This document shows positions 1 through 8,621 of a DNA stretch of 64,000 nt, piece after piece. Numbering within the stretch: the first letter of the stretch is position 1; every line of letters begins with the position of its first letter. The stretch is taken from the NCBI RefSeq assembly GCF_022513585.1, contig NZ_JAKWBF010000012.1, positions 62,001-126,000 of the forward strand. Direction: 5' to 3'. Both the position numbers and the translations under genes were made by a program. The DNA comes from Gordonia gummivorans (lineage in GTDB: Bacteria > Actinomycetota > Actinomycetes > Mycobacteriales > Mycobacteriaceae). The notes beneath the pieces were generated by a model. That model did no database searches. It was not told where the DNA came from and saw only the letters and a list, made by a program, of their open reading frames with translations.

Positions 1-816
1 TTTGACCCGATGCAGCGTCGACATCCAGCGTTCGTTGGTCCAGCGCGCCATCAGGTCGCCGAGATTGATCAGCAGCGCTCCCTCGGTGGGTGTGACGTCC
101 TGCCACTGTCCGTTAGGGTCGAGCACCTGCAGGCCGCGGACCTGATCGGCCCACAGCACGGTGACGATGCCGTAGTCCGTGTGCTCGCCCATCCCGGTCA
201 GTTCACCATCCAGCGTTACCTCACCCGGCTCGAGCGCGTAGTTGTTCATGCGCAGGACATCGAGCGAATGGTCGGTGTAGCCGTCGAAGAAGTCCGGCGG
301 GAGGTCGAGGGCGTCGGCGAAGATCCGCGTCAGGGTGTGCGCCACGCGTCGGGCCTCGGAGAAATAGGTCGACACCGCGGCCTGGAAGTGGTCGACCTGC
401 GGCCAGGTGTTGTCGGCGTACTGATCGGCGGGGAGTTCCAGCTCGGGATACTCGCCCGCCTCGACGCCGACATTGAACGCCTCGAAGAAATCGTTCATCC
501 CGGCCGCCGACTCGAGGCCGAGACTCAGCGACAGCGACTCCGATTTCGGCGGCGCATACCCGCGGTTGATCTCCGGCGGTGTGCGATAGGCCTTCTTGTC
601 CTCCAACGGCAAGGCGAAGAAGTCGTCCATCACCGCGGTGAACTCCTCGATCACCGCGGACGGGATCTCGTGACCGACGATCTGGATGAAGCCAACGGAA
701 CTGGCTGCGTCGTCGATCTGGGCGGCTACCACCGCGCGGTCGGCCGCAGTTCCGTTGGCGGTGTAGGCACTGATGTCGACAATGGGCACACGAAAACCGG
801 TGGTGGCGGCGGTCAT
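1..816 (-). CDS. 2OG-Fe(II) oxygenase, isopenicillin N synthase-like (C-terminus cut by window edge)
   Basis: Non-haem iron, 2-oxoglutarate-dependent oxygenase of the isopenicillin N synthase superfamily; the substrate cannot be told from sequence. 272 residues are visible, running off the left edge. The N-terminal DIOX_N region (about residues 8-120) is followed by the double-stranded beta-helix core. Iron ligands are visible as HTD (H212, D214) and the second His in STLHRV (H269), preceded by the family motif NLGDLMARWTN. The RxS motif that binds 2-oxoglutarate lies beyond the window. An in-frame ATG at 825 is an alternative start; neither has a clear ribosome binding site. It is the last visible gene of a minus-strand run with the MFS exporter and pdxH. 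Family sure, role unknown. Confidence 0.85.
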   Translation of the reverse strand, partial: MTAATTGFRVPIVDISAYTANGTAADRAVVAAQIDDAASSVGFIQIVGHEIPSAVIEEFTAVMDDFFALPLEDKKAYRTPPEINRGYAPPKSESLSLSLGLESAAGMNDFFEAFNVGVEAGEYPELELPADQYADNTWPQVDHFQAAVSTYFSEARRVAHTLTRIFADALDLPPDFFDGYTDHSLDVLRMNNYALEPGEVTLDGELTGMGEHTDYGIVTVLWADQVRGLQVLDPNGQWQDVTPTEGALLINLGDLMARWTNERWMSTLHRVK

Positions 817-853
817 GGCATCCATGGTGACATCGAATCGGCAAACGCGCTGA

Positions 854-2149
854 TCAGGCCGTGGGCGGTGCGGCGTCGCGTCCCTTCGGCTGCCCGACGC
901 GATAGCGCACGAAGGCCGGAATCAGCAGCGCCGCAACGATGGTCAGCACCACCACGCCGATGCCGCCGAAGGCTGTCGTCACCGCGACACCGAAGGACGC
1001 GGCGGCCGCACCATGCAACACGTCGGCGATCCGCGGTCCGCCCGCGACGACCACGATGAAGACGCCCTGCAGACGACCCCGCACCTCGTCGGTGGCGGCG
1101 GCCAGCAGGATCGACTGCCGGAACGCAGCCGACGCCATGTCGGCCGCACCGCCGATCATCAGCAGGACAAGCGTGATCGGCAACATCGGAATGGCCGTCC
1201 CGCCGGCCAGTCCGACGGCGATGCCCGTCCCGGTGATCGCCAGACCCCAGATGATGATGCAGACGATCACCGCGAGCCCTTGCCGCTTGACCCGGGTCAC
1301 CCAACCGGAGAAGATGCCGCCGACCACCGCGCCCGCCGAGATGGCGGTGAACAGCAGCGCAAATGCCCACCCGCCCTCTGTTGGACCACCGAAATTCTCG
1401 TGCGCCATCTGCGGGAACAGCGCCCGCGGCATGCCGAAGATCATCGCGATCAGATCCACGAGGAACGATGCGAGCAGGATCTTGTGCCCGCCCAGGTAGC
1501 GGAGGCCATCGATCACCGACCGCAGGCCGGGCACCTTGGGCGCGTCGTCGCTCTCCGGTCGCAGCGACGGCAGCCGGATGACGGCCCACAGCGTCGGGAT
1601 CAGGAAGATCGTGTCGAGGAAGTAGAGCAGCGAATAGCCGAGCACCGGGATCATGGCTCCGCCGACCAGCGGCCCGGCGATCGCGCCCGCCTGCATCACC
1701 GTCATGTTGAGCGACAACGCCGCCGGAAGCTCACGATCGTCGAGCAGCCGCGGGAGCACGGCCGTCCGCGTCGGCTGGTTGATGGCGAAGAATGCCTGCT
1801 GAATTGCGAAGAGCACCAGGATGATCCAGACATTTCGGACACCCATGGCCGACTGTGCCCAGAAGAGAGCACTACAGACGATCAGGCCGCACGTGGTGAT
1901 GACGAGCAACGTCCGACGGTCGAAGACGTCGGCGAGCGCGCCTCCCCACAGCCCGAAGACGACCAGCGGCACCAGACCGAACACGCCCGTCAGGCCGACG
2001 TAGGCCGAGCTCCCCGTCATGACGTAGATCTGTGCTGGCACCGCGACGATGGTCAGCTGCGCCCCGATGACGGTGATGATGTTGGCCGTCCACAGCCGCC
2101 GGAAGTACGGATTCTGCAGCGGGGTGGTGTCGGCGAGAAGACGTCGCAC
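854..2149 (-). CDS. MFS transporter, EntS/MFS_3-like
   Basis: Integral membrane protein of 431 residues with about 12 hydrophobic segments, fitting the major facilitator superfamily. The loop after segment 2 carries the family motif as GGALADVFDRR, and the conserved NQPTRTAVLPRLL and LSLNMTVMQAGAIAGPLVGG stretches are typical of the enterobactin-exporter-like MFS_3 subfamily. The likely role is proton-driven efflux of a small molecule or siderophore-like compound; the substrate is not evident. It lies 70 bp downstream of pdxH and 38 bp upstream of the oxygenase on the same strand, so co-transcription is possible. No truncation is seen. Confidence 0.85.
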   Translation of the reverse strand: MRRLLADTTPLQNPYFRRLWTANIITVIGAQLTIVAVPAQIYVMTGSSAYVGLTGVFGLVPLVVFGLWGGALADVFDRRTLLVITTCGLIVCSALFWAQSAMGVRNVWIILVLFAIQQAFFAINQPTRTAVLPRLLDDRELPAALSLNMTVMQAGAIAGPLVGGAMIPVLGYSLLYFLDTIFLIPTLWAVIRLPSLRPESDDAPKVPGLRSVIDGLRYLGGHKILLASFLVDLIAMIFGMPRALFPQMAHENFGGPTEGGWAFALLFTAISAGAVVGGIFSGWVTRVKRQGLAVIVCIIIWGLAITGTGIAVGLAGGTAIPMLPITLVLLMIGGAADMASAAFRQSILLAAATDEVRGRLQGVFIVVVAGGPRIADVLHGAAAASFGVAVTTAFGGIGVVVLTIVAALLIPAFVRYRVGQPKGRDAAPPTA

Positions 2150-2219
2150 CAGAGAAGCTTAGGTGAGGTAACGGACCATGTGGATCGCCGCCGCCCGCGG
2201 GGTCAAGCTCCCGGGTCGG

Positions 2220-2945
2220 TCAGGGCTGTAGCCGACCGGCATGCCAGCCGTCGTCGGAGTGCGTGAGTCGTACCCGGTTGTGCAGGCGATTCGCGCGGCC
2301 CTGCCAGAACTCGACGACGGTCGGAATCAGCCGGAACCCACCCCAGGTGGGTGGCACCGGAACGTCTGCGTCGCCGTCGAACCCACCGAACTGCTCGGCC
2401 ACGGCAGCGGCCTTCGCCTCGAGGTCGGGGCGGGTGCCGATGGGCCGGGACTGGTCGGAGGCCAGCGCCGACAGTTGCGAGCCGCGCGGCCGGTTGAACC
2501 AGTAGGCCTCGGTTTCCTCCATGCTCACGTGCTCGACGGGTCCACGGAAATGCACCTGACGCTCGAGGGCGATCCACGGAAAGGTCACCGACGCGAACGG
2601 ATGGGCGGCGAGGTCGCGGCCCTTGTCGGAGTCGTAGCCGGTGAAGAAGACGATGCCACTCGCGTCGACCCCCTTGCACAGGACGGTGCGGGTGGCGGGA
2701 TGACCCTCGGCGTCGGTGGTGCCCAGCACCATGGCATTCGGTTCGGCGATGCGCGCGTCGACCGCTTCGCGCAGCCACACCGTGAACAGCTCGAGCCAGG
2801 GCGGATCACCACGCAGCCAGCTCGGGTCCAGATTCTCTCGGATGCCGTCGGCACCGGCGGCGCGATCCCCTTCGCCGATGTTCGGCGGAATACCGCCGCC
2901 ATATCCGACGCGCATGTTCGGAAGGTCTATCGGTTGGTCCGCCAC
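2220..2945 (-). CDS. pdxH: Pyridoxamine/pyridoxine 5'-phosphate oxidase
   Basis: FMN enzyme that oxidises pyridoxine or pyridoxamine 5'-phosphate to pyridoxal 5'-phosphate in the cytosol. The 241 residues match the family throughout: the N-terminal RVGYGGG segment, the FMN-binding ATRTVLCKG and FFTGYDSDKG motifs, the central WFNRPRGSQ segment, and the C-terminal dimerisation block FWQGRANRLHNR. The start is GTG at 2945, chosen because the protein then begins just before the conserved RVGY motif and because a TAGCCT box lies 8 nt upstream. The gene is divergent from citA. The window contains several PLP enzymes (serC, dapC, a D-threonine-aldolase-like protein), but none is adjacent. Confidence 0.95.
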   Translation of the reverse strand: MADQPIDLPNMRVGYGGGIPPNIGEGDRAAGADGIRENLDPSWLRGDPPWLELFTVWLREAVDARIAEPNAMVLGTTDAEGHPATRTVLCKGVDASGIVFFTGYDSDKGRDLAAHPFASVTFPWIALERQVHFRGPVEHVSMEETEAYWFNRPRGSQLSALASDQSRPIGTRPDLEAKAAAVAEQFGGFDGDADVPVPPTWGGFRLIPTVVEFWQGRANRLHNRVRLTHSDDGWHAGRLQP

Positions 2946-2953
2946 CCTTGGAA

Positions 2954-2959
2954 AGGCTA
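2954..2959 (-). promoter_or_regulatory. Putative leaderless -10 box of pdxH
   Basis: TAGCCT reads toward pdxH and ends 8 nt before the GTG. Actinobacterial leaderless transcripts typically have a TANNNT box 6-8 nt before the start codon. No Shine-Dalgarno sequence is present. Confidence 0.4.
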
Positions 2960-3054
2960 CTCCCCGGTATGCCGACGGGGGCGGACTGTCCTACAGTTCA
3001 GTTAGTTCGTATCAACTCAGCACACGATGGCGTGTCGACGAGGGGTAGATCAGC

Positions 3055-4182
3055 ATGTCCAACACGGTTCCCGACGATTTCGTCCCCGGTCTCGAAGGCG
3101 TGGTGGCATTCACCACCGACATCGCCGAACCCGACAAGGATGGCGGCAATCTCCGCTACCGCGGCGTCGACATCGAAGACCTCGTCGAGAACAAGGTCAC
3201 CTTCGCCGACGTGTGGGCGCTGCTGGTCGACGGGAAGTTCGGGGACGGATTGCCGCCCGCCGAACCGTTCCCGCTGCCCATCCACACCGGCGACGTTCGC
3301 GTCGACGTGCAAGCCGCATTGGCGATGCTCGCCCCGATCTGGGGTTACGAACCACTTCTCGACATCGACGACGCCACCGCGCGCGAGAATCTCGCCCGGG
3401 CGTCGGTGATGGCGCTGTCGTACGTCGCACAGTCGGCGCGCGGCATCCATCAGCCAGCGGTACCGCAACACGTCATCGACGAATGCGACACCGTTACCGC
3501 GCGATTCATGACCCGCTGGAAGGGCGACCCGGACCCGCGTCACATCGCGGCGATCGACGCCTACTGGGTGAGCGCCGCCGAACACGGACTCAACGCGTCG
3601 ACGTTCACCGCGCGGGTGATCGCGTCGACCGGGGCCGACGTCGCGGCGTCGTTGTCGGGCGCGATCGGCGCTATGTCGGGACCGCTGCACGGTGGGGCTC
3701 CGGCGCGAGTACTGCCGATGATCGAGGAGGTCGAGGAGACCGGCGACGCACGCGCATTGGTCAAGGGCATCCTCGACCGCAAGGAGAAGCTGATGGGCTT
3801 CGGTCACCGGGTGTACCGGGCCGAGGACCCCCGTGCACGCGTATTGCGTCGCACCGCAAAGGATCTCGGCGTTCCACGCTACGAGGTGGCGGCCGCGTTG
3901 GAGCAGGCCGCCCTCACCGAGTTGCGTGAGCGTCGTCCCGACCGCGCGATCGAGACCAACGTCGAGTTCTGGGCCGCGGTGATCCTGGACTTCGCCGAGG
4001 TCCCGACGCACATGATGCCCGCCATGTTCACGTGTGGCCGCACCGCCGGCTGGTGCGCGCACATCCTCGAGCAGAAGCGTCTCGGCAAGCTGGTACGACC
4101 CGCCGCGATCTACACCGGCCCCGCACCGCGACGCCCGGAGGACGTCGAAGGCTGGGGCGACGTCGTGAAGCCCGGCCTCTGA
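3055..4182 (+). CDS. citA: Citrate synthase 2
   Basis: Condenses acetyl-CoA with oxaloacetate to citrate at the entry of the TCA cycle; the related 2-methylcitrate synthase activity cannot be excluded. 375 residues, the usual size of the Gram-positive type. Active-site histidines are visible in AEHGLNAST (H177), GPLHGGAPA (H212) and GFGHRVYR (H251). The ATG at 3055 follows an AGGGG-like ribosome site. It is divergent from pdxH, as expected next to serC/sepH in this backbone. The stop codon TGA runs directly into a 21-bp tandem repeat whose core begins TGACCGT. M. tuberculosis Rv0889c (citA) is the positional equivalent as I recall it. Confidence 0.92.
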   Translation: MSNTVPDDFVPGLEGVVAFTTDIAEPDKDGGNLRYRGVDIEDLVENKVTFADVWALLVDGKFGDGLPPAEPFPLPIHTGDVRVDVQAALAMLAPIWGYEPLLDIDDATARENLARASVMALSYVAQSARGIHQPAVPQHVIDECDTVTARFMTRWKGDPDPRHIAAIDAYWVSAAEHGLNASTFTARVIASTGADVAASLSGAIGAMSGPLHGGAPARVLPMIEEVEETGDARALVKGILDRKEKLMGFGHRVYRAEDPRARVLRRTAKDLGVPRYEVAAALEQAALTELRERRPDRAIETNVEFWAAVILDFAEVPTHMMPAMFTCGRTAGWCAHILEQKRLGKLVRPAAIYTGPAPRRPEDVEGWGDVVKPGL

Positions 4183-4191
4183 CCGTCACCT

Positions 4192-4275
4192 CGTCGACCG
4201 TGCACCCCAAACCGTTGACCGTGCGTCGTAATCCGTCGACCGTGCGTCGTAATCCGTTGACCGTGCATCAGTAAG
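4192..4275 (+). repeat. 21-bp tandem repeat array, 4 units (family C, left array)
   Basis: Four consecutive 21-bp units start at 4192, 4213, 4234 and 4255. The core is CGTYGACCGTGCGTCGTAATC, with the first unit ending in CCCCAAAC and the last diverging. The array fills the whole gap between citA and the convergent DUF559 gene, and its last unit contains that gene's stop codon (4268-4270). The same motif recurs in opposite orientation at 5216-5310, on the other side of the DUF559 gene. Confidence 0.9.
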
Positions 4276-5152
4276 CCCCACGCGCTCGCAACGCGGTGTT
4301 GATCTCGACGACGACCCCGAATGGATCCTCGCGAAGTCGCTTCTTGTCGACACGGATGATGATCCAGCCCAGCTCTTCCAACTTGGCTTGACGTTCCTCA
4401 TCGTGCGCTTGCTGTTCCGGTGTCGAGTGAAAATCCTCACCGTCGTACTCGATCCCAATTCTCAGGGCCTCGTATCCGAGATCGATCTTCGCGAAGACCC
4501 AGCCCGACTCGTCGGCCACCTTGATCTGTACGTCGGGCGTCGGCAATTCCGCCTTGAACATCAGGTGGGCCACCCAGCATTCCGGCGGCGACTCCGCTCG
4601 CTTGTCCACGAGCAGGGCGAGTTCTCGAGCTTGCACGACGTGACGAACATGTCGTTGGCGTTGCGCGTATCGCAGCAGTTCCTTGGGATCGATTTCGACG
4701 GCGCGGGCGAGCATGGAGACGTATCCGAGTGCCCGCCAAGCAGGCTTGATCCGCAGGAGATCGAATGCCGTCCGCAATGGGGAGGTCACCTTGATGCCGT
4801 CGATCATCACGATGTCTGCCGCGTCGAGGTCCACTCTGCGCGTCACCGATCCCTCTGCGGGGCGGCCGGAGCAGGTCGGCTGTCGAATCAGCTCAATCGT
4901 GAAATCATCGTCGTACCACTCAGTTCCAAGCATGATGCTCGCTGCGGTCCCACACACGACGGGATCGCCCTGGGCCGACCGAGCCGTGTTGATGATCCAC
5001 TCACGCGCGCTCAGGATTGCCGATCGATCGATCGAGTTTCCGTTACGCAGGTGCCGAAAGGCCTTGCTGAACTCTGGTGGTGTCATCCCGCTCTGTTCGA
5101 GAGTCCGGCGTCGCCGAACGAGACCCGGGGATTCTGACCGAATTGTTGTCAT
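4268..5152 (-). CDS. AbiEi/DUF559-type protein (wHTH-like N-terminus, Vsr-like nuclease-fold C-terminus)
   Basis: 294 residues. The N-terminal half resembles the actinobacterial proteins annotated as type IV toxin-antitoxin AbiEi-like antitoxins (a helical region followed by a VTSPLRTAFDLLR-type motif at about residue 120). The C-terminal ~90 residues form a DUF559 domain related to Vsr endonucleases, with acidic residues in AKIDLGYEALRIGIEYDG, then a conserved His (DFHS) and a basic RVDKKRLRED tail. Such proteins are common, often multicopy, in mycolata; no function is proven, and no AbiEii nucleotidyltransferase partner is encoded nearby. The gene stands alone, convergent with citA, and is bracketed by inverted arrays of a 21-bp repeat, which suggests a mobile or recently inserted cassette. 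Confidence 0.75.
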   Translation of the reverse strand: MTTIRSESPGLVRRRRTLEQSGMTPPEFSKAFRHLRNGNSIDRSAILSAREWIINTARSAQGDPVVCGTAASIMLGTEWYDDDFTIELIRQPTCSGRPAEGSVTRRVDLDAADIVMIDGIKVTSPLRTAFDLLRIKPAWRALGYVSMLARAVEIDPKELLRYAQRQRHVRHVVQARELALLVDKRAESPPECWVAHLMFKAELPTPDVQIKVADESGWVFAKIDLGYEALRIGIEYDGEDFHSTPEQQAHDEERQAKLEELGWIIIRVDKKRLREDPFGVVVEINTALRARGAY

Positions 5153-5215
5153 GTGAAGTTGGACGCAACCCAGCCGTATCCGGTTCCCTCCGTCGGCGTC
5201 GTTCCCGATTCAGAA

Positions 5216-5310
5216 CGCACGGTCAACGGTTTGGGACGCACGGTCAACGGTTTGGGACGCACAGTCAACGGTTTGGGACGCACGGTCAACGGTTTGGGAC
5301 GCACGGTCAG
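5216..5310 (-). repeat. 21-bp tandem repeat array, 4.5 units (family C, right array)
   Basis: Units start at 5216, 5237, 5258 and 5279, with a partial unit at 5300-5310. On the minus strand the unit reads TCCCAAACCGTTGACCGTGCG, nearly perfect across copies. The partial unit contains the TGA stop of the ABC permease (5307-5309), so the array starts at that stop codon and reads in the sense direction of the permease gene. Its orientation is opposite to the array at 4192-4275. Confidence 0.92.
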
Positions 5311-6929
5311 CCGACGTCGCGACGGCGGAAGGCAGCCCATCCCGCGACCGTCACCACTGCGGCGACACACAGCATCACGACGATCGGGGTCCACTGCATC
5401 CGCGCGACCGGGACCTGCGGTGTGTGCGTGAACGGCGAGAGGTCTTCGGCCCACTGCGGGAGACCGAACATCCCCGACAACGGACCCAAGAACAGTGCGG
5501 CGATCACCAGAATCCACCCGGCCGGCACGAGTGACGATCGAAAACCGTACAGCGCCAGAGCAACAGAGGCCATGACGAGCGATGCCGGAATCTGGGCCGC
5601 GCCGGCGCGCAGGGCATCGGAGCCGGCCGACGACCAATTGCCGCCCGCGATCGCATTCCCGACCGTCATCGCCGCGACCGCCAACAGCAGGATCACCACC
5701 ACACCGCCCGCCGCGATCGTGACATAGGCGAGGTGCTGGCGGGTGCGCGACGTCGGACTGGACAGGATCAGCTCGGTTCTCGACGACTCCTCTTCCGCAC
5801 GCATACGGGTGGCAACATTCACCGCCCACGCACTCGCGGCGACCGCGAAGAACCCCATCATCGTCATCCCGAACAGTGTGCTCAGGTCTGCGCCGAGCTC
5901 GGAGGATCGCACGACATCCTCGAAAGGTGAATTGCCCGACGCCAATTGCTCGACGGAGGGCTGCATGAACCCGACGATGAGCCCGTATGCCGCCACCCCA
6001 CCAGCCCATGACGCGAGCAACGGCACCGTCAGCCACCCGTGGATCGACAGCACCGACCGCAGTCGGTCCGACCACGCCGGCCCTGGCCGCGGGGCGATGA
6101 GTCCAGCGCCGAGATCGCGCCGCATCACCACGCTGCACGCCAACGCCAGGCCGATGACGAACACCGCCATCGACGCGAGCGCGAACCACAGGTTGTTGGC
6201 GCCGAACGGGTCGATCAACTGCGCCCAGCCCAGCGGAGTGACCCACCGCAGCCAATCCCAGCCGTCGATCGCGTCCGCGACCCCGCGCAAGAGATAGCCC
6301 ACCAACACCACCGACGCGGCCGCCAAGTTCGCGATGTGCGAGGTCTTCGCCACCTGCGCCGTGACGAGCGCAGCCCCGGCCGCAGCCAGACCCGTCGTCG
6401 CATACTGGGCAAACACCGCGACCACATCCATCGGGCCCGCACCGAGCGGAAACAGCATGAGCGACATACCCAATGCCACGACCACCGAGAACAGCAGAGC
6501 GGTGACGGCCGCCGCGACCACGGGCGCCAGCGGCCCGGTGACCGACGCCCGCAACAGTTCGGTTCGCCCGAGTTCCTCCTCCTTGCGGGTCTGGCGAACC
6601 ACCAGAAGCACCACACAGACACCGAGCGCGGCGATCATGAACAGGCCGGCCCGCCACACGGTCATCGACGCGGTGGAATCGATGTGGTCCAGCGGTCCGA
6701 GCAGGAACCGGAACGCGGCATTGCCGCCGAGACCCGCTTGCGCTCCGAGCCTTTCCTGGGTCGTCGAATACCCACTGGCGATCGATGCTGCCGTCGACAC
6801 GTTCAGCGCCACGAACACCACGAACGTGATCAGCATCGTCCAGCGCTCGCGACGCAGCATGAGCCGCAGCAGTTTCCCCGTGTTGGCGAACGCGTCCCGG
6901 GAGATCGACAATTCGGCAGGTGCAGTCAT
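5307..6929 (-). CDS. ABC exporter permease, polyketide-antibiotic-exporter (TnrB3-like) type
   Basis: Membrane subunit of an ABC exporter, 540 residues with about 12 hydrophobic segments arranged as two similar halves (each half has an RRERW/RAEEE-type segment followed by RTELLRASVT or RTELILSSPT). This fused-permease layout is typical of the tetronasin/polyketide-antibiotic exporter family. The start at 6929 was chosen because its ATG overlaps the stop of the ATPase gene by one base (TGATG), giving tight coupling, and because upstream sequence in this frame is a shadow of the ATPase gene. With the TetR gene upstream it forms a self-regulated drug or metabolite efflux cassette. The substrate is unknown. 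The stop codon lies inside a 21-bp repeat. Confidence 0.88.
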   Translation of the reverse strand: MTAPAELSISRDAFANTGKLLRLMLRRERWTMLITFVVFVALNVSTAASIASGYSTTQERLGAQAGLGGNAAFRFLLGPLDHIDSTASMTVWRAGLFMIAALGVCVVLLVVRQTRKEEELGRTELLRASVTGPLAPVVAAAVTALLFSVVVALGMSLMLFPLGAGPMDVVAVFAQYATTGLAAAGAALVTAQVAKTSHIANLAAASVVLVGYLLRGVADAIDGWDWLRWVTPLGWAQLIDPFGANNLWFALASMAVFVIGLALACSVVMRRDLGAGLIAPRPGPAWSDRLRSVLSIHGWLTVPLLASWAGGVAAYGLIVGFMQPSVEQLASGNSPFEDVVRSSELGADLSTLFGMTMMGFFAVAASAWAVNVATRMRAEEESSRTELILSSPTSRTRQHLAYVTIAAGGVVVILLLAVAAMTVGNAIAGGNWSSAGSDALRAGAAQIPASLVMASVALALYGFRSSLVPAGWILVIAALFLGPLSGMFGLPQWAEDLSPFTHTPQVPVARMQWTPIVVMLCVAAVVTVAGWAAFRRRDVG

Positions 6930-7822
6930 CACGCCTCCGAATATGCTTGCAGGAAAAGCTCTTCCAGACTGGGCGGTTCGACCGCGAGCGCTGTCACACC
7001 TTGATTGGCCAGCGCACGCGTGACCTCGGCAAGACCGGATTCGTCGACGGTGAACGTCGCCTGGTGGCCGTCGATGACCAGATCGTGGACGGCGGCAAGA
7101 CGTTCGAGGCCCGCCGGATCGTCGCGGAGGGTGACCGTGACGCGCGACCGCCGAAGATGCCGCAACTCGGTCAGCGTGCCCGACCGCACCGTCTTGCCGG
7201 CCCGGATGATGGTCACCGTTTCGCACAGTTCCTCGACCTCGGCGAGGATGTGGCTCGACATCAGAACCGCGGATCCCGTTGCGGCTCTCTCCCGTACACA
7301 CTGCGTGAACTCACGTGTCATCAGCGGGTCGAGTCCGGAGGTCGGTTCGTCGAGGATCAGTAGTTCACTGTCCGAACACAGCGCGGCGACGAGCGCGACC
7401 TTCTGCCGGTTACCCTTCGACAACGTCGACGCCTTCTTGGTGGGGTCGAGTTCGAATCGTTCGATGAGTTCGGCTTTGCGAGTGGCAGATTGGGAGCGAA
7501 CCTCGCGCAAGGAGAGCAGAAGATCGATACATTCGCCGCCGGTGAGTTGCGGCCACAGATTGACATCGCCCGGCACATAGGCGAGGCGCCGATGGATCGC
7601 CACCGCATCGGTCAGCGGATGCCGTCCGAATACCTTTGCGGTACCGCCGTCGTGGCGGTACATGCCCAGCAGAATCCGGATCGTCGTCGACTTCCCCGAA
7701 CCGTTGGGGCCGAGGAATCCCGCGACCTCCCCGGGTTCGACGGTGAGATCCAGGCCGTCAAGAGCGTGAAATCTCCCGAACCGCTTGCGAAGTCCCGCAA
7801 CCTCGATCACCGGAGTGTTCAT
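6929..7822 (-). CDS. ABC exporter ATP-binding protein
   Basis: Cytosolic ATPase that powers the adjacent permease. 297 residues. Walker A is GPNGSGKST (about residues 39-47), the Q-loop region follows, the signature is a degenerate LSKGN, Walker B is LLILDEPTSGLDP, and the switch His is in SSHILAEVEEL. The C-terminal ~80 residues form the extra domain typical of drug-exporter ATPases (DrrA-like). ATG at 7822 overlaps the TetR stop (ATGA), and its own stop overlaps the permease start (TGATG), so all three genes should be translationally coupled. Confidence 0.92.
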   Translation of the reverse strand: MNTPVIEVAGLRKRFGRFHALDGLDLTVEPGEVAGFLGPNGSGKSTTIRILLGMYRHDGGTAKVFGRHPLTDAVAIHRRLAYVPGDVNLWPQLTGGECIDLLLSLREVRSQSATRKAELIERFELDPTKKASTLSKGNRQKVALVAALCSDSELLILDEPTSGLDPLMTREFTQCVRERAATGSAVLMSSHILAEVEELCETVTIIRAGKTVRSGTLTELRHLRRSRVTVTLRDDPAGLERLAAVHDLVIDGHQATFTVDESGLAEVTRALANQGVTALAVEPPSLEELFLQAYSEA

Positions 7823-8490
7823 TGACCTTCGTCCTCTCGGTTGGCGCCGGTCCGGTGCGCGAGCACCGCATCGAGCAAACTCTCGTCGGCCATCACGCCG
7901 TGGACCGCCAGTTCGGTGGCGGGGACCACCACCCGATCGACGTAGGACCGCAGGATGGCTCCGGCATCCGACCAGTCGTCGGGCGGATACATCACGACGT
8001 CGACGAGGAGCGCCCCCATCGACTGCGCGAGCAGGTAGCGGGCGCGGGCGGCCTCGTCGATCGCGGGTTTGACGGTGCCCGCGGCCACGCCCGCCCGTAA
8101 GGTCGCCTCGCCGTCGGTGGCGAGGTGGTCGAGAAGCTCGCGCGCCATCGCACCACCGGACTGGAGGCTCCGCACGATGTAGATGATGCGCGGGCCACTG
8201 TCTTCGACGGTGTCCATCTGGGCCAACAACGCCCCGAACGGCGATGCACCTGCGTCCTTCTCGAGGCTCCGCCGGTTGTCGTCGCGGGTGCGGGTCAGGA
8301 CATACGAGTCGCACTCGGCGCGGAGATTGTCCTTGCTGCCGAAGTGGTGGATCACCAGCCCCGGACTGACCGACGCGGCGTCGGCGATCGTGCGCACCGT
8401 CGCGTCGAAGCCGTCACGGGCAAACACCTCGATCGCCGCGTCACGTATCCGTGCACGCGTCGTTCGGTCGTCGGCCGTGGTTGAACGCAT
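7819..8490 (-). CDS. TetR-family regulator of the ABC exporter operon
   Basis: 223 residues. The N-terminal helix-turn-helix is clear (RIRDAAIEVFARDGF, then VRTIADAASVSPGLVIHHFG, about residues 10-60), followed by an all-helical ligand domain. I chose ATG 8490 because it immediately precedes the DNA-binding domain; an in-frame ATG at 8550 would add 20 residues translated from the operator region. It is the first gene of the exporter operon and overlaps the ATPase start. The inverted repeat at 8481-8516 covers the start region and is the likely operator for autorepression, with relief by an export substrate (inferred). Confidence 0.88.
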   Translation of the reverse strand: MRSTTADDRTTRARIRDAAIEVFARDGFDATVRTIADAASVSPGLVIHHFGSKDNLRAECDSYVLTRTRDDNRRSLEKDAGASPFGALLAQMDTVEDSGPRIIYIVRSLQSGGAMARELLDHLATDGEATLRAGVAAGTVKPAIDEAARARYLLAQSMGALLVDVVMYPPDDWSDAGAILRSYVDRVVVPATELAVHGVMADESLLDAVLAHRTGANREDEGQ

Positions 8491-8516
8491 GTTAAATACA
8501 TTAAACGCGCGTTCAG
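8481..8516. promoter_or_regulatory. Imperfect palindrome, putative TetR operator
   Basis: The left arm TTGAACGCATGTTAA and the reverse complement of the right arm (CTGAACGCGCGTTTAA) match at most positions around an AT-rich centre that is unusual in this GC-rich DNA. It overlaps the start codon of the TetR gene, so binding would block the three-gene operon. Confidence 0.6.
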
Positions 8517-8621
8517 TCCCGGTCAAGGGTGAGATGTCGGCCAACGTCATCCCGGCGCATGACGATCCGGGCGACCGTGCCCGAGACCGCCTAAACTCGC
8601 AGGCAGCAGACAGGGAGCGCC

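Noticed and set aside
1013-2266. Long plus-strand open frame (417 codons) opposite the MFS gene
   Set aside because: Its composition is Arg/Asp/His-rich with no fold; it is the antisense of a well-supported MFS protein in GC-rich DNA.
4268-5152. A complete type IV toxin-antitoxin pair
   Set aside because: No AbiEii-type nucleotidyltransferase gene lies next to it; only the AbiEi/DUF559-like protein is present.
4192-5310. CRISPR array
   Set aside because: The 21-bp units are directly tandem with no unique spacers, and there are no cas genes in the window.
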